From Pseudomonas avellanae BPIC 631 (GTDB lineage Bacteria; Pseudomonadota; Gammaproteobacteria; Pseudomonadales; Pseudomonadaceae): a stretch of 37,170 nucleotides of DNA. The notes below the pieces were generated by a model. It did not search any database. It was not told where the DNA came from and was given only the letters and a program-made list of their open reading frames with translations. Location of the stretch: positions 1 through 37,170 of the forward strand of contig NZ_ATDK01000084.1 in NCBI RefSeq assembly GCF_000444135.1. The letters are read 5' to 3'. Of this stretch, positions 15,828 through 23,967 are shown piece after piece. Within the stretch, counting starts at the first letter, position 1; each line of letters opens with the position of its first letter. The position numbers were made by a program, and so were the translations under genes.

Positions 15828-16994
15828 TCAAGCCGCTTGCAGATTCTGTGCTGTACGGACCACGGACGCCAGTCGTTTTATGCCTTCATCCAGACGCGCC
15901 GGGTCGATATGGCTGAAGTTAAGCCGCAGATGGCCGTGATTGGCGTCCGGGTCAGCGAAAAATGGCTCGCCCGGCATGAAGGCCACGTCCTGCGCCAGTG
16001 CGGCATCCAGCAGCGTCCGGGTGTCCAGCGGCTGCTTGAGGGTCAGCCAGAAGAACAGCCCGCCTTGTGGGCTGTTCCACACGGCCAGGTCAGAGAAATG
16101 CGCCTGCAAGGTGCTTTCAAACGCATCCCGACGATCGCGATAGAACGCGCGCAACGTCACCAGATGCTCACGGTAGTGCTCAGTGCCGATCCACTGCAAA
16201 GCCTGCCATTGGCCGAGACGGTTGGTGTGCAGGTCGGCCGACTGCTTCAAGCGCAGCAGGTGTGGAAACAGGTCAGGGCTGGCAATCAGATAACCGACAC
16301 GCAGGCCGGGCAGCAGCGTTTTGGAGACCGTGCCGGTGTAAATCCAGCTGGCCTTTTTCAGGCCACTGACAATCGGCTTAGCGCTGCCGCCATCGAAGCT
16401 CAGTTCACGGTACGGTTCGTCCTCGATGAGCGTCACGCCGAACTCGTCGAGCAACGCTGCAACCGCATCACGGCTGGCCTGGCTGTAGCGCACTGCCGAG
16501 GGGTTCTGAAACGTCGGAATCAGGTAGGCGAAAGCCGGTGTGTGCTGTTCCAGACGCTGGCGCATGGCAAGCAAGTCCGGGCCTTCCGCCTGCAAGGGCA
16601 CGGTGATGCAATCGGCTCCGAACAGCTGAAATATCTGCAGTGCGGCCAGATAGGTCGGCGCCTCGAGCAGAACCTCGGTGCCTTTGTCGATGTACAGCTT
16701 CGCGGCCAGGTCCAGCGTCTGCTGAGACCCGCTGACCACCATAACCTGACTGGCCTCACACGCAATGCCCAAGGCCCGAGCATCTGACGCCAGGGCTTCG
16801 CGCAGCGCCGGTTCACCTTCGCTCATGCCGTACTGGCCCAGTGAAACAGGCATGTCCGCCCATTCGACCTTGGGCAACATGGACTCGGCAGGCAGACCAC
16901 CGGCAAACGACATCACCTGCGGGCGCTGAGCGGCGGCGAGGATCTCGCGAATCAGAGAACTTTTAAGACGGGAAACGCGTTCGGAGAAAGCCAT
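15828..16994 (-). CDS. PLP-dependent aminotransferase (fold I, LysN/2-aminoadipate-like)
   Basis: Class I/II aminotransferase of 388 residues without the GntR-type DNA-binding domain of MocR proteins. Seen: FAGGLPAE near residue 30, the PLP-contact asparagine in FQNPSAV (N164), the aspartate in EDEPYRE (D192), the Schiff-base lysine K225 in TVSKTLLPGLRVGY, and the carboxylate-binding arginine region LRLNFSH near the C-terminus. It probably transaminates a hydrophobic or aromatic amino acid or 2-aminoadipate. The promoter region overlaps the MarR-type palindrome at 17028-17044, which would place it under control of the divergent regulator. Only a very short leader seems possible. Confidence 0.92.
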   Translation of the reverse strand: MAFSERVSRLKSSLIREILAAAQRPQVMSFAGGLPAESMLPKVEWADMPVSLGQYGMSEGEPALREALASDARALGIACEASQVMVVSGSQQTLDLAAKLYIDKGTEVLLEAPTYLAALQIFQLFGADCITVPLQAEGPDLLAMRQRLEQHTPAFAYLIPTFQNPSAVRYSQASRDAVAALLDEFGVTLIEDEPYRELSFDGGSAKPIVSGLKKASWIYTGTVSKTLLPGLRVGYLIASPDLFPHLLRLKQSADLHTNRLGQWQALQWIGTEHYREHLVTLRAFYRDRRDAFESTLQAHFSDLAVWNSPQGGLFFWLTLKQPLDTRTLLDAALAQDVAFMPGEPFFADPDANHGHLRLNFSHIDPARLDEGIKRLASVVRTAQNLQAA

Positions 16995-17027
16995 GGCACT
17001 TACCTATAGCCGGGACAAAGGAAAATA

Positions 17028-17085
17028 AGTCAAACTTGTTGACTCAAATTACGACGCCCAACCCGGATACGTCAACATGCTTGAC
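17028..17085. promoter_or_regulatory. Twin MarR-type palindromic operators
   Basis: Site 1 is AGTCAA-ACTTG-TTGACT (17028-17044). Site 2 is GTCAA-CATGC-TTGAC (17071-17085) and contains the marR ATG at 17077. Both share the GTCAA-N5-TTGAC architecture. The centres are 42 bp apart, close to four helical turns. Site 1 also contains TTGACT, a plausible -35 for the divergent aminotransferase gene. Confidence 0.65.
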
Positions 17086-17547
17086 TTAAAAAAACCTGCC
17101 AATCAACAAATGGCCATGGAAGCATTTTTTTTCGGCTATCAGGCATTCACCGCCAAGGCCGATGAAATGCTGGCCAAACGTGGCTTCAGTCGTGTGCATC
17201 AGCGCATCGTGTTTTTCATCGCCCGCTACCCCGACCTGAGCGTCAAGGAGCTGCTCACGGTGCTGGGCGTCAGCAAGCAGGCGCTCAATGCGCCGCTGCG
17301 TCAGTTGATCGCCATGGACCTGGTGCACAGCGCTGCGCCCGAGACCGACAAGCGCAAGCGTTTGCTGGGGTTGACGGCCGAAGGCACCCGCTTTGAACAG
17401 GCGTTGCGGCGTGAACAGGTCAAGCTGTTGCAACGCGTGTTCTCTCAAGCGGGTCAGGAAGCGGTGGATGGCTGGATGACGGTCAACCTGGCACTCGGCC
17501 AGACGCTACAGTCCGGTGCCTGCCCGGTCGGCTCCGACGTCGAGTAG
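17077..17547 (+). CDS. MarR family transcriptional regulator
   Basis: Winged helix-turn-helix repressor of 156 residues, expected to act as a dimer on a short palindrome. Seen: an N-terminal dimerisation helix region, the recognition part DLSVKELLTVLGVSKQALNAPLRQLIAMDLV (about residues 53-83), the wing with ETDKRKRLLGLTAEG, and a C-terminal dimerisation helix. No good Shine-Dalgarno precedes the ATG, and an in-frame ATG lies 33 nt further in. The start codon falls inside an inverted repeat that matches a second copy upstream, suggesting autorepression. The neighbours (aminotransferase, BenE transporter) are candidate targets. Confidence 0.9.
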   Translation: MLDLKKPANQQMAMEAFFFGYQAFTAKADEMLAKRGFSRVHQRIVFFIARYPDLSVKELLTVLGVSKQALNAPLRQLIAMDLVHSAAPETDKRKRLLGLTAEGTRFEQALRREQVKLLQRVFSQAGQEAVDGWMTVNLALGQTLQSGACPVGSDVE

Positions 17548-17678
17548 CAGAAAATCGGCAGCACCGAAGCTTCTGCAACTGTGCTGGCGTTTACGCGTAT
17601 CGCTGTATCGTAAAGCTGCGCATCCACCCGATTAGGCTTGGCGTCCTTTGCTACCTGCCCGCTCCAAGGAACGCCTGC

Positions 17679-18878
17679 ATGAACGAAATCCTCAAGGTGC
17701 CGCTGCGCCCGCTACGGCCATTGGCAGACACGTCGCCATCTGCGGTCGTGGCCGGTTTCATTGCCATGATGACCGGTTGCACCAGCTCGCTGGTGCTGAT
17801 GTTTCAGGCCGGACAGGCTGCGGGCCTGAGCAACGTGCAGATTTCCTCCTGGCTGTGGGCCTTGTTCATGGGCATGGCGGTGTGCAGCATCTGCCTTTCG
17901 TTGCGCTACCGCACGCCGATCACCGTGGCGTGGTCGACGCCAGGCGCGGCGCTGTTGATCACCAGCCTGGGCGGTGTGACGTACCCGCAGGCAATTGGCG
18001 CGTTCATGACCAGCGCGATTCTGGTCGTTCTCTGCGGCGTGACCGGCAGTTTCGAGCGCATGGTCCGGCGCTTGCCGGCCTCGCTGGCTGCAGCCTTGCT
18101 GGCGGGCATTCTGTTCAGGATCGGCAGCGAGATTTTCATCGCCGCACAGCATCGCACCGGCCTGGTGATGGGCATGTTTATCACCTACCTGCTGGTCAAG
18201 CGCTTTTCACCACGCTACTCGGTGCTGCTCGCACTGCTGGTCGGCATCGTGATATCCGCCATGCTGGGCTTGCTGAACTTCAGCGGCCTGGCGCTGCAAG
18301 TGGCGATGCCGGTCTGGACCACCCCCGAGTTTTCATGGGCGGCGACCGTCAGCATCAGCATTCCGTTGTTCGTGGTGGCCATGACCTCACAGAACATGCC
18401 CGGCGTGGCGGTACTGCGTGCTGACGGATACTCCCCGCCCACCTCGCCGCTGATTTCAGTGACGGGCATCGCGTCGCTGGTGACAGCACCGTTCGGTTGC
18501 CACGGGATCAATCTGGCGGCCATCAGCGCCGCCATCTGCACCGGCCCGCAGGCTCACGAAGACAAGGAAAAGCGCTACACAGCGGCGATCTGGTGCGGAA
18601 TTTTCTATGCGATTGCCGGGATTTTCGGCGCGACGCTGGCAGGCCTGTTCAGCGCGTTCCCCAAGGAACTGATGCTCTCGATTGCCGCGCTGGCGCTGCT
18701 CGGCTCGATCACCAATGGCCTGACCGTGGCCATGGCCGAGCCTCGGCAGCGCGAGCCCGCCCTGATTACCTTTATGGTGACCGCGTCCGGGTTGACGCTG
18801 TTTTCCATCGGCTCGGCGTTCTGGGGCATTGTGGCCGGCTTGCTGACCCTGCTGATTCTGAATACGCGCAAGGCTTGA
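17679..18878 (+). CDS. BenE family benzoate/H+ symporter-like permease
   Basis: Inner-membrane transporter of 399 residues with about 11-12 hydrophobic segments. Seen: features of the BenE family, including GFIAMMTGCTSSLVLMFQAG near the start, the TPGAALL motif, MTSQNMPGVAVLRADGYSPP in the middle and FGCHGINLAAISAAICTGP later. Family members import benzoate with protons. No benzoate catabolic genes are nearby, so the real substrate is uncertain. AAGGA precedes the ATG at 17679. It lies downstream of marR (131-nt gap) and is convergent with ldcA with only 12 nt between stops. Confidence 0.93.
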   Translation: MNEILKVPLRPLRPLADTSPSAVVAGFIAMMTGCTSSLVLMFQAGQAAGLSNVQISSWLWALFMGMAVCSICLSLRYRTPITVAWSTPGAALLITSLGGVTYPQAIGAFMTSAILVVLCGVTGSFERMVRRLPASLAAALLAGILFRIGSEIFIAAQHRTGLVMGMFITYLLVKRFSPRYSVLLALLVGIVISAMLGLLNFSGLALQVAMPVWTTPEFSWAATVSISIPLFVVAMTSQNMPGVAVLRADGYSPPTSPLISVTGIASLVTAPFGCHGINLAAISAAICTGPQAHEDKEKRYTAAIWCGIFYAIAGIFGATLAGLFSAFPKELMLSIAALALLGSITNGLTVAMAEPRQREPALITFMVTASGLTLFSIGSAFWGIVAGLLTLLILNTRKA

Positions 18879-18890
18879 CCAAGCCATGTA

Positions 18891-19847
18891 TCAGCTACGC
18901 GCAGCGGCGGATACCAGCAGCGTGCCGGCATCGGCATCAAGAATCGCCTGCGTGCCCAGTGGCACAGCCTGATTGAGATCGCCATGACCGACCGGCAGCC
19001 CGCCAAGCACCGGAATGCCCAGCCCGCCGAGCCGCTCCATCAACACATGGGCGGGGCTGATGGTGCCGCCGGTGTTGGCTGCGGGGGTGAACTCGCCCAC
19101 CGCGACACCGGCCAGTTGCTTGAGGATGCCGCAGTTGCCCAGATGAGTCAGCATGCGGTCAACCCGATACGCAGGCTCGTTGACCTCTTCTATCAGCAGG
19201 ATCGCCCCGCTCATGTCCGGCATGAACGGCGTGCCGACAGAGGTGTCGAGAATGCACAGGTTACCGCCCAGCAGCAGGCCCTGAGCACTGCCGCCGGTCC
19301 TGACCCTGGCCGTCGGTGACGCCGGATCGGCCTTGAGCAATACCGGCTCGCTGCTCATCAGCACATGGCGCATGCCACTGACGAACAGCCCACCACGCTC
19401 CAACTGGGCAGCGACAGGCCCGTGAATGCTCGCCAGGCGCGCATGGTTCCACAGCGCACCGTGCAAAGCGGTGATGTCGGAAAAACCGGTCACCAGTTTG
19501 GGGTCGCTCCGCACTGCGTCCATATCAACCTGCTGAACAATCCGCTGGATGCCGTAACCCCCGCGGTTGCAGATGACCGCACGGATTTCCGGATCGGCCA
19601 GCGCGGCATTGAGGTCGGCAAGCCGCTCTTCGTCGGTGCCCGAATAAAACGAGTACTTGCCCAGTGCATGCGGATAGACACGCGGTCGCAATCCCCACCC
19701 CTTGAGCACTTCGACCGCAGCCTCAAGCTTCGCCGGGTCCACCGGGCCTGCCGGGGAGACCAGCGCCACAGCATCGCCAGCTCGCAGAACTTGAGGGTGA
19801 CGGGTGTTTGGAAAGGTCGAGATCATTACGGTCATCCGGGCATTCAT
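18891..19847 (-). CDS. ldcA: Muramoyltetrapeptide (LD-) carboxypeptidase
   Basis: S66-type serine peptidase of about 318 residues that removes the terminal D-alanine from muropeptides in cell-wall recycling. Seen: the nucleophile S123 in VTGFSDITAL, the glutamate in LLIEEVNEPAYRVDRML and the histidine in GLPVGHGDLNQAVPLG, a Ser-Glu-His triad in the usual order. No signal peptide is evident, as expected for the cytosolic enzyme. The start is uncertain: ATGs at 19847, 19835 and 19826 are in frame; GGATGA upstream of 19826 is the best-looking ribosome-binding site. Divergent from the oxidoreductase gene. Confidence 0.93.
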   Translation of the reverse strand: MNARMTVMISTFPNTRHPQVLRAGDAVALVSPAGPVDPAKLEAAVEVLKGWGLRPRVYPHALGKYSFYSGTDEERLADLNAALADPEIRAVICNRGGYGIQRIVQQVDMDAVRSDPKLVTGFSDITALHGALWNHARLASIHGPVAAQLERGGLFVSGMRHVLMSSEPVLLKADPASPTARVRTGGSAQGLLLGGNLCILDTSVGTPFMPDMSGAILLIEEVNEPAYRVDRMLTHLGNCGILKQLAGVAVGEFTPAANTGGTISPAHVLMERLGGLGIPVLGGLPVGHGDLNQAVPLGTQAILDADAGTLLVSAAARS

Positions 19848-20056
19848 CAAGCAGGCAATGTAGATCAGCAGGTCGGGGGACTCAAGCCGCAGTGGCAGTC
19901 GGCATGTGTCATCTGTAGATCAATATGAACGTCATAGCCGCTGAGGACTCCTATCAATCACATGGATCAAACGGCATTCGCTGGATAATCCGTTCTTGCC
20001 TGAACACTGCTCAGAGGCTTGAATCCACCCATAAACCACTGTTACGAGGCCCCGCC

Positions 20057-21064
20057 ATGACTGATTTATCCAACCGCCAGTTCCTGCTCGCCAAGCGTCC
20101 TTCGGGCGCTGTACGCCGTGATGACTTCACCTATCAGGAAGTCCCTGTTACCTCATTGGCAGACGGGCAGATTCTGGTCAGAAACAAATTCCTGTCGCTT
20201 GATCCGGCAATGCGGGGCTGGATGAATGACGGCAAGTCCTATATTCCGGCTGTGCAACTGGGCGACGTGATGCGAGCGCTGGGTGTGGGCGAAGTGCTTG
20301 AATCGAAGAACCCGAAATTTGTCGCAGGCGATCACGTCCAGGGTGCGCTTGGCACTCAGGATTACTTTGCAGGCGAGCCGAAGGGTTTCTATAAGGTCGA
20401 TACCAGCCTTGCACCGTTGCCGCTGTACCTGTCAGCACTGGGCATGACCGGCATGACCGCCTACCTGGCGCTGCTGGATGTCGGTCAGCCGAAAAGCGGC
20501 GACACCGTATTGATTTCCGGCGCAGCAGGCGCGGTCGGCAGCATTGCCGGGCAGATTGCCAAGCTCAAGGGCTGCCGAGTGGTCGGCATTGCGGGCGGCA
20601 AGGACAAATGCAGCCTGCTGACCACCGAGTTGGGGTTCGATGCGGCCATCGATTACAAGTCCGAAGACGTCATGGACGCCATCAAGCGTCATTGCCCGGA
20701 CGGCGTGAACGTGTACTTCGATAACGTCGGCGGCGACATTCTGGACGCAGCGCTCAGCCAGTTGGCGGTCGGTGCGCGTGTGGTGATCTGCGGAGCCATC
20801 AGCCAGTACAACAACACCACAGCCATCAAAGGCCCGGCCAATTACATGTCACTGCTGGTCAACCGCGCACGTATGGAAGGCTTCATCGTGCTGGACCACG
20901 CCGACCGCTTTGCCGAAGCCGGTCAGGTCATGGCTGGCTGGATCAAGGAAGGCAAGCTCAAGAGCAAGGAGCACATCGTGGAAGGCCTGGAGACGTTCCC
21001 GGAGACCTTCCAGATGCTGTTCAACGGTGAAAACCAGGGCAAGCTGATATTAAAAGTGGAGTAA
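20057..21064 (+). CDS. NADP-dependent oxidoreductase (MDR, CurA/LTB4 dehydrogenase-like)
   Basis: Zinc-independent medium-chain reductase of 335 residues. Seen: the N-terminal half with FLLAKRPSG and LSLDPAMRGWMND, the Rossmann motif SGAAGAVGSIAGQIAKLKGC near residues 155-175, and the characteristic VYFDNVGGDILDAAL. Family members reduce activated double bonds with NADPH, for example curcumin or prostaglandin-like enones. The ATG at 20057 is chosen because it starts the family N-terminus (MTDLSNRQFLL); the longer frame to 19925 runs through the intergenic region. The physiological substrate is unknown. Confidence 0.92.
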   Translation: MTDLSNRQFLLAKRPSGAVRRDDFTYQEVPVTSLADGQILVRNKFLSLDPAMRGWMNDGKSYIPAVQLGDVMRALGVGEVLESKNPKFVAGDHVQGALGTQDYFAGEPKGFYKVDTSLAPLPLYLSALGMTGMTAYLALLDVGQPKSGDTVLISGAAGAVGSIAGQIAKLKGCRVVGIAGGKDKCSLLTTELGFDAAIDYKSEDVMDAIKRHCPDGVNVYFDNVGGDILDAALSQLAVGARVVICGAISQYNNTTAIKGPANYMSLLVNRARMEGFIVLDHADRFAEAGQVMAGWIKEGKLKSKEHIVEGLETFPETFQMLFNGENQGKLILKVE

Positions 21065-21156
21065 AGCAGGCGTTCGGTGCTCGCTCCAGTGAGAGTGATC
21101 GGAGCCTTCGGCCAGAATCAAAAGCGGACGCTCAGACCAACGACGAAGGGCGAGGC

Positions 21157-21217
21157 TTTGTAGGAGCGGACCGGCCGACGCTTCGCTCGTTCGCTATATC
21201 TCGGTTTTGTAGGAGCG
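21157..21217. repeat. REP-like direct repeats
   Basis: TTTGTAGGAGCG occurs at 21157-21168 and 21206-21217, 49 bp apart. The core TGTAGGAGCG resembles the Pseudomonas REP unit, but the copies are partial and without a full hairpin. They sit between the oxidoreductase and pyrF stops. Confidence 0.55.
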
Positions 21218-21271
21218 TAACGTGTACGGGCGCGCGATACCGACACGATAATGAACTCAGCGTGCTTTTGA

Positions 21272-21970
21272 TCAGGCCAGTTCGGCAACCACTGCGGCCA
21301 ATGCCTTGGCCGGGGCCGCTGCCTGGCTGATCGGGCGGCCGATCACGAGGTAGTCGGAACCCGCGTCCAGTGCCTGGCGCGGGGTCAGGATGCGACGTTG
21401 ATCATCCTGTGCGCTGCCCGCCGGGCGAATGCCCGGGGTGACCAGTTGCAGTGACGGGTGAGCGGCTTTCAGGGCCCGGGCTTCCTGCGCCGAACAGACC
21501 AGGCCATCCATACCGGCTTTTTCAGCCAGCGCTGCCAGGCGCAGCACCTGTACTTGCGGATCGATATCCAGGCCGATACCGGCAAGGTCTTCACGCTCCA
21601 TACTGGTGAGTACGGTCACGCCGATCAGCAAAGGCTGAGGGCCGGTGCGCTGCTCCAGCACTTCCCGGCACGCTGCCATCATGCGCAGCCCGCCCGAGCA
21701 ATGCACATTGACCATCCACACGCCCATCTCGGCAGCGGCCTTGACCGCCATCGCCGTGGTGTTCGGAATGTCGTGGAATTTGAGATCCAGAAACACATCG
21801 AAGCCCTTGCCGCGCAGGGCCTCGACGATGTCCGACGCACAGCTGGTGAACAGTTCCTTGCCAACCTTGACCCGGCACAGCTTGGGGTCGAGCTGATCAG
21901 CCAGGCGCATGGCGGCTTCGCGGGTCGGGAAATCCAGGGCGACGATGACAGGAGTCTGGCAGGCGGACAT
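21272..21970 (-). CDS. pyrF: Orotidine-5'-phosphate decarboxylase
   Basis: Last step of UMP synthesis: decarboxylates OMP. The 232-residue length is standard. Seen: PVIVALDFP at the N-terminus, the catalytic [10 protein letters not shown] motif with K64 and D67 between D62 and the following strand, VTVLTSM, and the phosphate-binding VTPGIRPAG and YLVIGRPI at the C-terminus. The ATG at 21970 is chosen because it starts the family sequence; the longer frame to 22048 has no support. Monocistronic and divergent from the ethanolamine permease. Confidence 0.97.
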   Translation of the reverse strand: MSACQTPVIVALDFPTREAAMRLADQLDPKLCRVKVGKELFTSCASDIVEALRGKGFDVFLDLKFHDIPNTTAMAVKAAAEMGVWMVNVHCSGGLRMMAACREVLEQRTGPQPLLIGVTVLTSMEREDLAGIGLDIDPQVQVLRLAALAEKAGMDGLVCSAQEARALKAAHPSLQLVTPGIRPAGSAQDDQRRILTPRQALDAGSDYLVIGRPISQAAAPAKALAAVVAELA

Positions 21971-22204
21971 GAGCGTGGTCTCAGGTAAGTCGAAATCGGC
22001 GCGCATTGTAGCTGAACCAGCCCACAGGCGGGACCCATAGATCGACATTTGGCTGATAGGCGTCGTAAAAGGTCACGAATCGCTGCACCCGCGCAGTACA
22101 CCGCCGAGCCAGCCTGCACCAAACCTGCACAACGCCATGACCTGATTCACCTCAGCGTTCTGTAAACGACCTGTTTTGAGGCAACACGACGGTGATCCGT
22201 GCAC

Positions 22205-22220
22205 TGGCACGGCGTCTGCA
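22205..22220 (+). promoter_or_regulatory. Sigma-54 (RpoN) promoter of the ethanolamine permease gene
   Basis: TGGCACG (22205-22211), GCGT, CTGCA (22216-22220) is nearly perfect to the -24/-12 consensus, with GG and GC 10 nt apart. A start near 22231 leaves a leader of about 30 nt with a good ribosome-binding site. Three CTGCAC hexamers at 22083, 22114 and 22125, spaced 31 and 11 bp, lie 75-120 bp upstream where an enhancer-binding protein would act. Confidence 0.75.
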
Positions 22221-22261
22221 ACAGGATGTTTCATCGATTATCGAATCTCAGGGAGATAACA

Positions 22262-23626
22262 ATGAGCACGCAACTCAAGCCGACGCTAGGCACAATACAT
22301 CTATGGGGGATAGCCGTCGGGCTGGTGATCTCTGGCGAATACTTCGGCTGGAGTTACGGCTGGGGCGCAGCCAGTACTATGGGCTTTTTGGTAACGGCCC
22401 TGATGGTTGCGACCATGTACACCTGTTTCATTTTCAGTTTTACCGAACTGACCACCGCCATTCCCCACGCGGGCGGGCCGTTTGCCTACAGCCGCCGCGC
22501 CTTCGGAGAAAAAGGCGGGTTGATCGCCGGCATGGCGACCCTGATCGAATTCGTCTTTGCGCCGCCGGCCATCGCCATGGCCATTGGTGCCTATCTCAAC
22601 GTTCAGTACCCGGGCCTTGACCCCAAACACGCTGCGGTCGGTGCTTATATCGTGTTCATGGCGCTCAATATCGTGGGCGTGAAACTGGCTGCAACCTTTG
22701 AACTGGTGGTGTGCATCCTCGCAGTCGCCGAGTTGCTGGTGTTCATGGGCGTGGTCGCGCCAGCCTTCAGCTTCAGCAATTTTGCCCTCAATGGCTGGGC
22801 GGGCTCGCAGACTTTCGGGCCGCAAGCTATCGCTGGCATGTTCGCCGCCATCCCGTTTGCCATCTGGTTTTTCCTGGCCATCGAAGGCGCGGCAATGGCT
22901 GCCGAAGAAGCCAAGGACCCGAAACGTACCATCCCCAAAGCCTACATCAGCGGCATTCTGACTTTGGTGTTTCTGGCCATCGGCGTCATGCTGTTTGCCG
23001 GCGGCGTCGGTGACTGGCGCACCCTGGCCAATATCAACGACCCGCTGCCACAGGCCATGAAGGCGGTGGTCGGTGACAACTCCGGCTGGCTGCACATGCT
23101 GGTGTGGATTGGCCTGTTCGGCCTGGTGGCCAGCTTCCACGGCATCATCATGGGTTACTCGCGGCAGTTCTTCGCCCTGGCCCGCGCCGGTTATCTGCCT
23201 TCGTCACTTGCCAAACTGTCACGCTTTCAGACCCCGCACCGGGCAATCATCGCGGGTGGCCTTATCGGTATCGCCGCCATTTACAGTGACGGCCTGATCA
23301 ATCTGAGCGGCATGACGCTGACCGCTGCGATGATCACCATGGCGGTGTTCGGGGCCATCGTCATGTACATCATGAGCATGCTCAGCCTGTTCAAACTGCG
23401 CAAGACCGAACCGAATCTGGAGCGCAGCTTCCGTGCGCCTGGCTACCCTGTGGTGCCTGGCATTGCGCTGGCGCTGGCAGTCGTGTGCCTGATGGCAATG
23501 GCCTGGTTCAACATGCTGATCGGCCTGATTTTTCTGGGCCTGATGGCCATCGGGTTCATCTATTTCAGTCTGACGGCCAAATCGCGCGCCGATGCACCGG
23601 CCGATTCGATGCTGACCGGCCAGTAA
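22262..23626 (+). CDS. eat: Ethanolamine permease (APC superfamily)
   Basis: Inner-membrane amino-acid/polyamine/organocation-type permease of 454 residues with about 12 hydrophobic segments. Seen: the ethanolamine-permease-like start LGTIHLWGIAVGLVISGEYFG, the helix-1/3 region TTAIPHAGGPFAYSRRAFG, and the central GWSYGWG/AIEGAAMAAEEAKDPKRTIPKA segments. The start at 22262 has GGGAGATAACA before it; a longer frame would begin upstream of the predicted sigma-54 start site and is rejected. No ethanolamine ammonia-lyase genes are in the window, so the degradative enzymes are probably elsewhere. RpoN control fits use of ethanolamine as a nitrogen source. Confidence 0.9.
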   Translation: MSTQLKPTLGTIHLWGIAVGLVISGEYFGWSYGWGAASTMGFLVTALMVATMYTCFIFSFTELTTAIPHAGGPFAYSRRAFGEKGGLIAGMATLIEFVFAPPAIAMAIGAYLNVQYPGLDPKHAAVGAYIVFMALNIVGVKLAATFELVVCILAVAELLVFMGVVAPAFSFSNFALNGWAGSQTFGPQAIAGMFAAIPFAIWFFLAIEGAAMAAEEAKDPKRTIPKAYISGILTLVFLAIGVMLFAGGVGDWRTLANINDPLPQAMKAVVGDNSGWLHMLVWIGLFGLVASFHGIIMGYSRQFFALARAGYLPSSLAKLSRFQTPHRAIIAGGLIGIAAIYSDGLINLSGMTLTAAMITMAVFGAIVMYIMSMLSLFKLRKTEPNLERSFRAPGYPVVPGIALALAVVCLMAMAWFNMLIGLIFLGLMAIGFIYFSLTAKSRADAPADSMLTGQ

Positions 23627-23637
23627 CGTAAACACAG

Positions 23638-23663
23638 TTGCGTGCAAACAGGTTTGCACGCAA
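23638..23663. terminator. 12-bp perfect palindrome after the permease gene
   Basis: TTGCGTGCAAAC, AG, GTTTGCACGCAA. It starts 12 nt after the eat stop and lies about 75 nt before the DUF2897 gene. No T-tract follows. It could be a terminator, mRNA end stabiliser or an operator for the next gene. Confidence 0.5.
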
Positions 23664-23738
23664 TTGATTGCGGGCGCTTACACTTGAACCATTGAGCAAT
23701 CCCGTTGCTCAAACCGGTATCACAACAAGGAGAGCGCT

Positions 23739-23906
23739 ATGCCCTGGTATGCCTGGTTAATTCTGCTCGTAGCCATTGGCTCGATCGTCGGCGGTCTGAT
23801 GATGCTGCGCGATACCGCCAAGAAACTGCCCCTCACCGAAGAACAGCTCAAACGCGTCCATGAGCGCAATGCAGAAATGGATGCAAAGGATGCCAAGGAC
23901 CGCTGA
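23739..23906 (+). CDS. DUF2897 family small membrane protein (55 aa)
   Basis: Very short gene. Seen: MPWYAWLILLVAIGSIVGGLMML, a single N-terminal membrane helix, then a charged cytoplasmic tail rich in K, E, R and D (RDTAKKLPLTEEQLKRVHER). This matches the DUF2897 pattern of gammaproteobacterial mini-proteins, of unknown function. AAGGAGAG lies 7-9 nt upstream of the ATG, an excellent ribosome-binding site. Codon use agrees with the neighbours. Confidence 0.8.
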   Translation: MPWYAWLILLVAIGSIVGGLMMLRDTAKKLPLTEEQLKRVHERNAEMDAKDAKDR

Positions 23907-23967
23907 ACCTTCCGAGCCTGCTGGAGCTGTACAGGATGGCAGGATCAAACCTGCCTCCCCTCCTCGC

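Noticed and set aside
15483..16787. 434-codon plus-strand open frame across the GST and aminotransferase genes.
   Set aside because: Shadow of two well-supported minus-strand genes; no recognisable domain and atypical composition (rich in Q, R, H).
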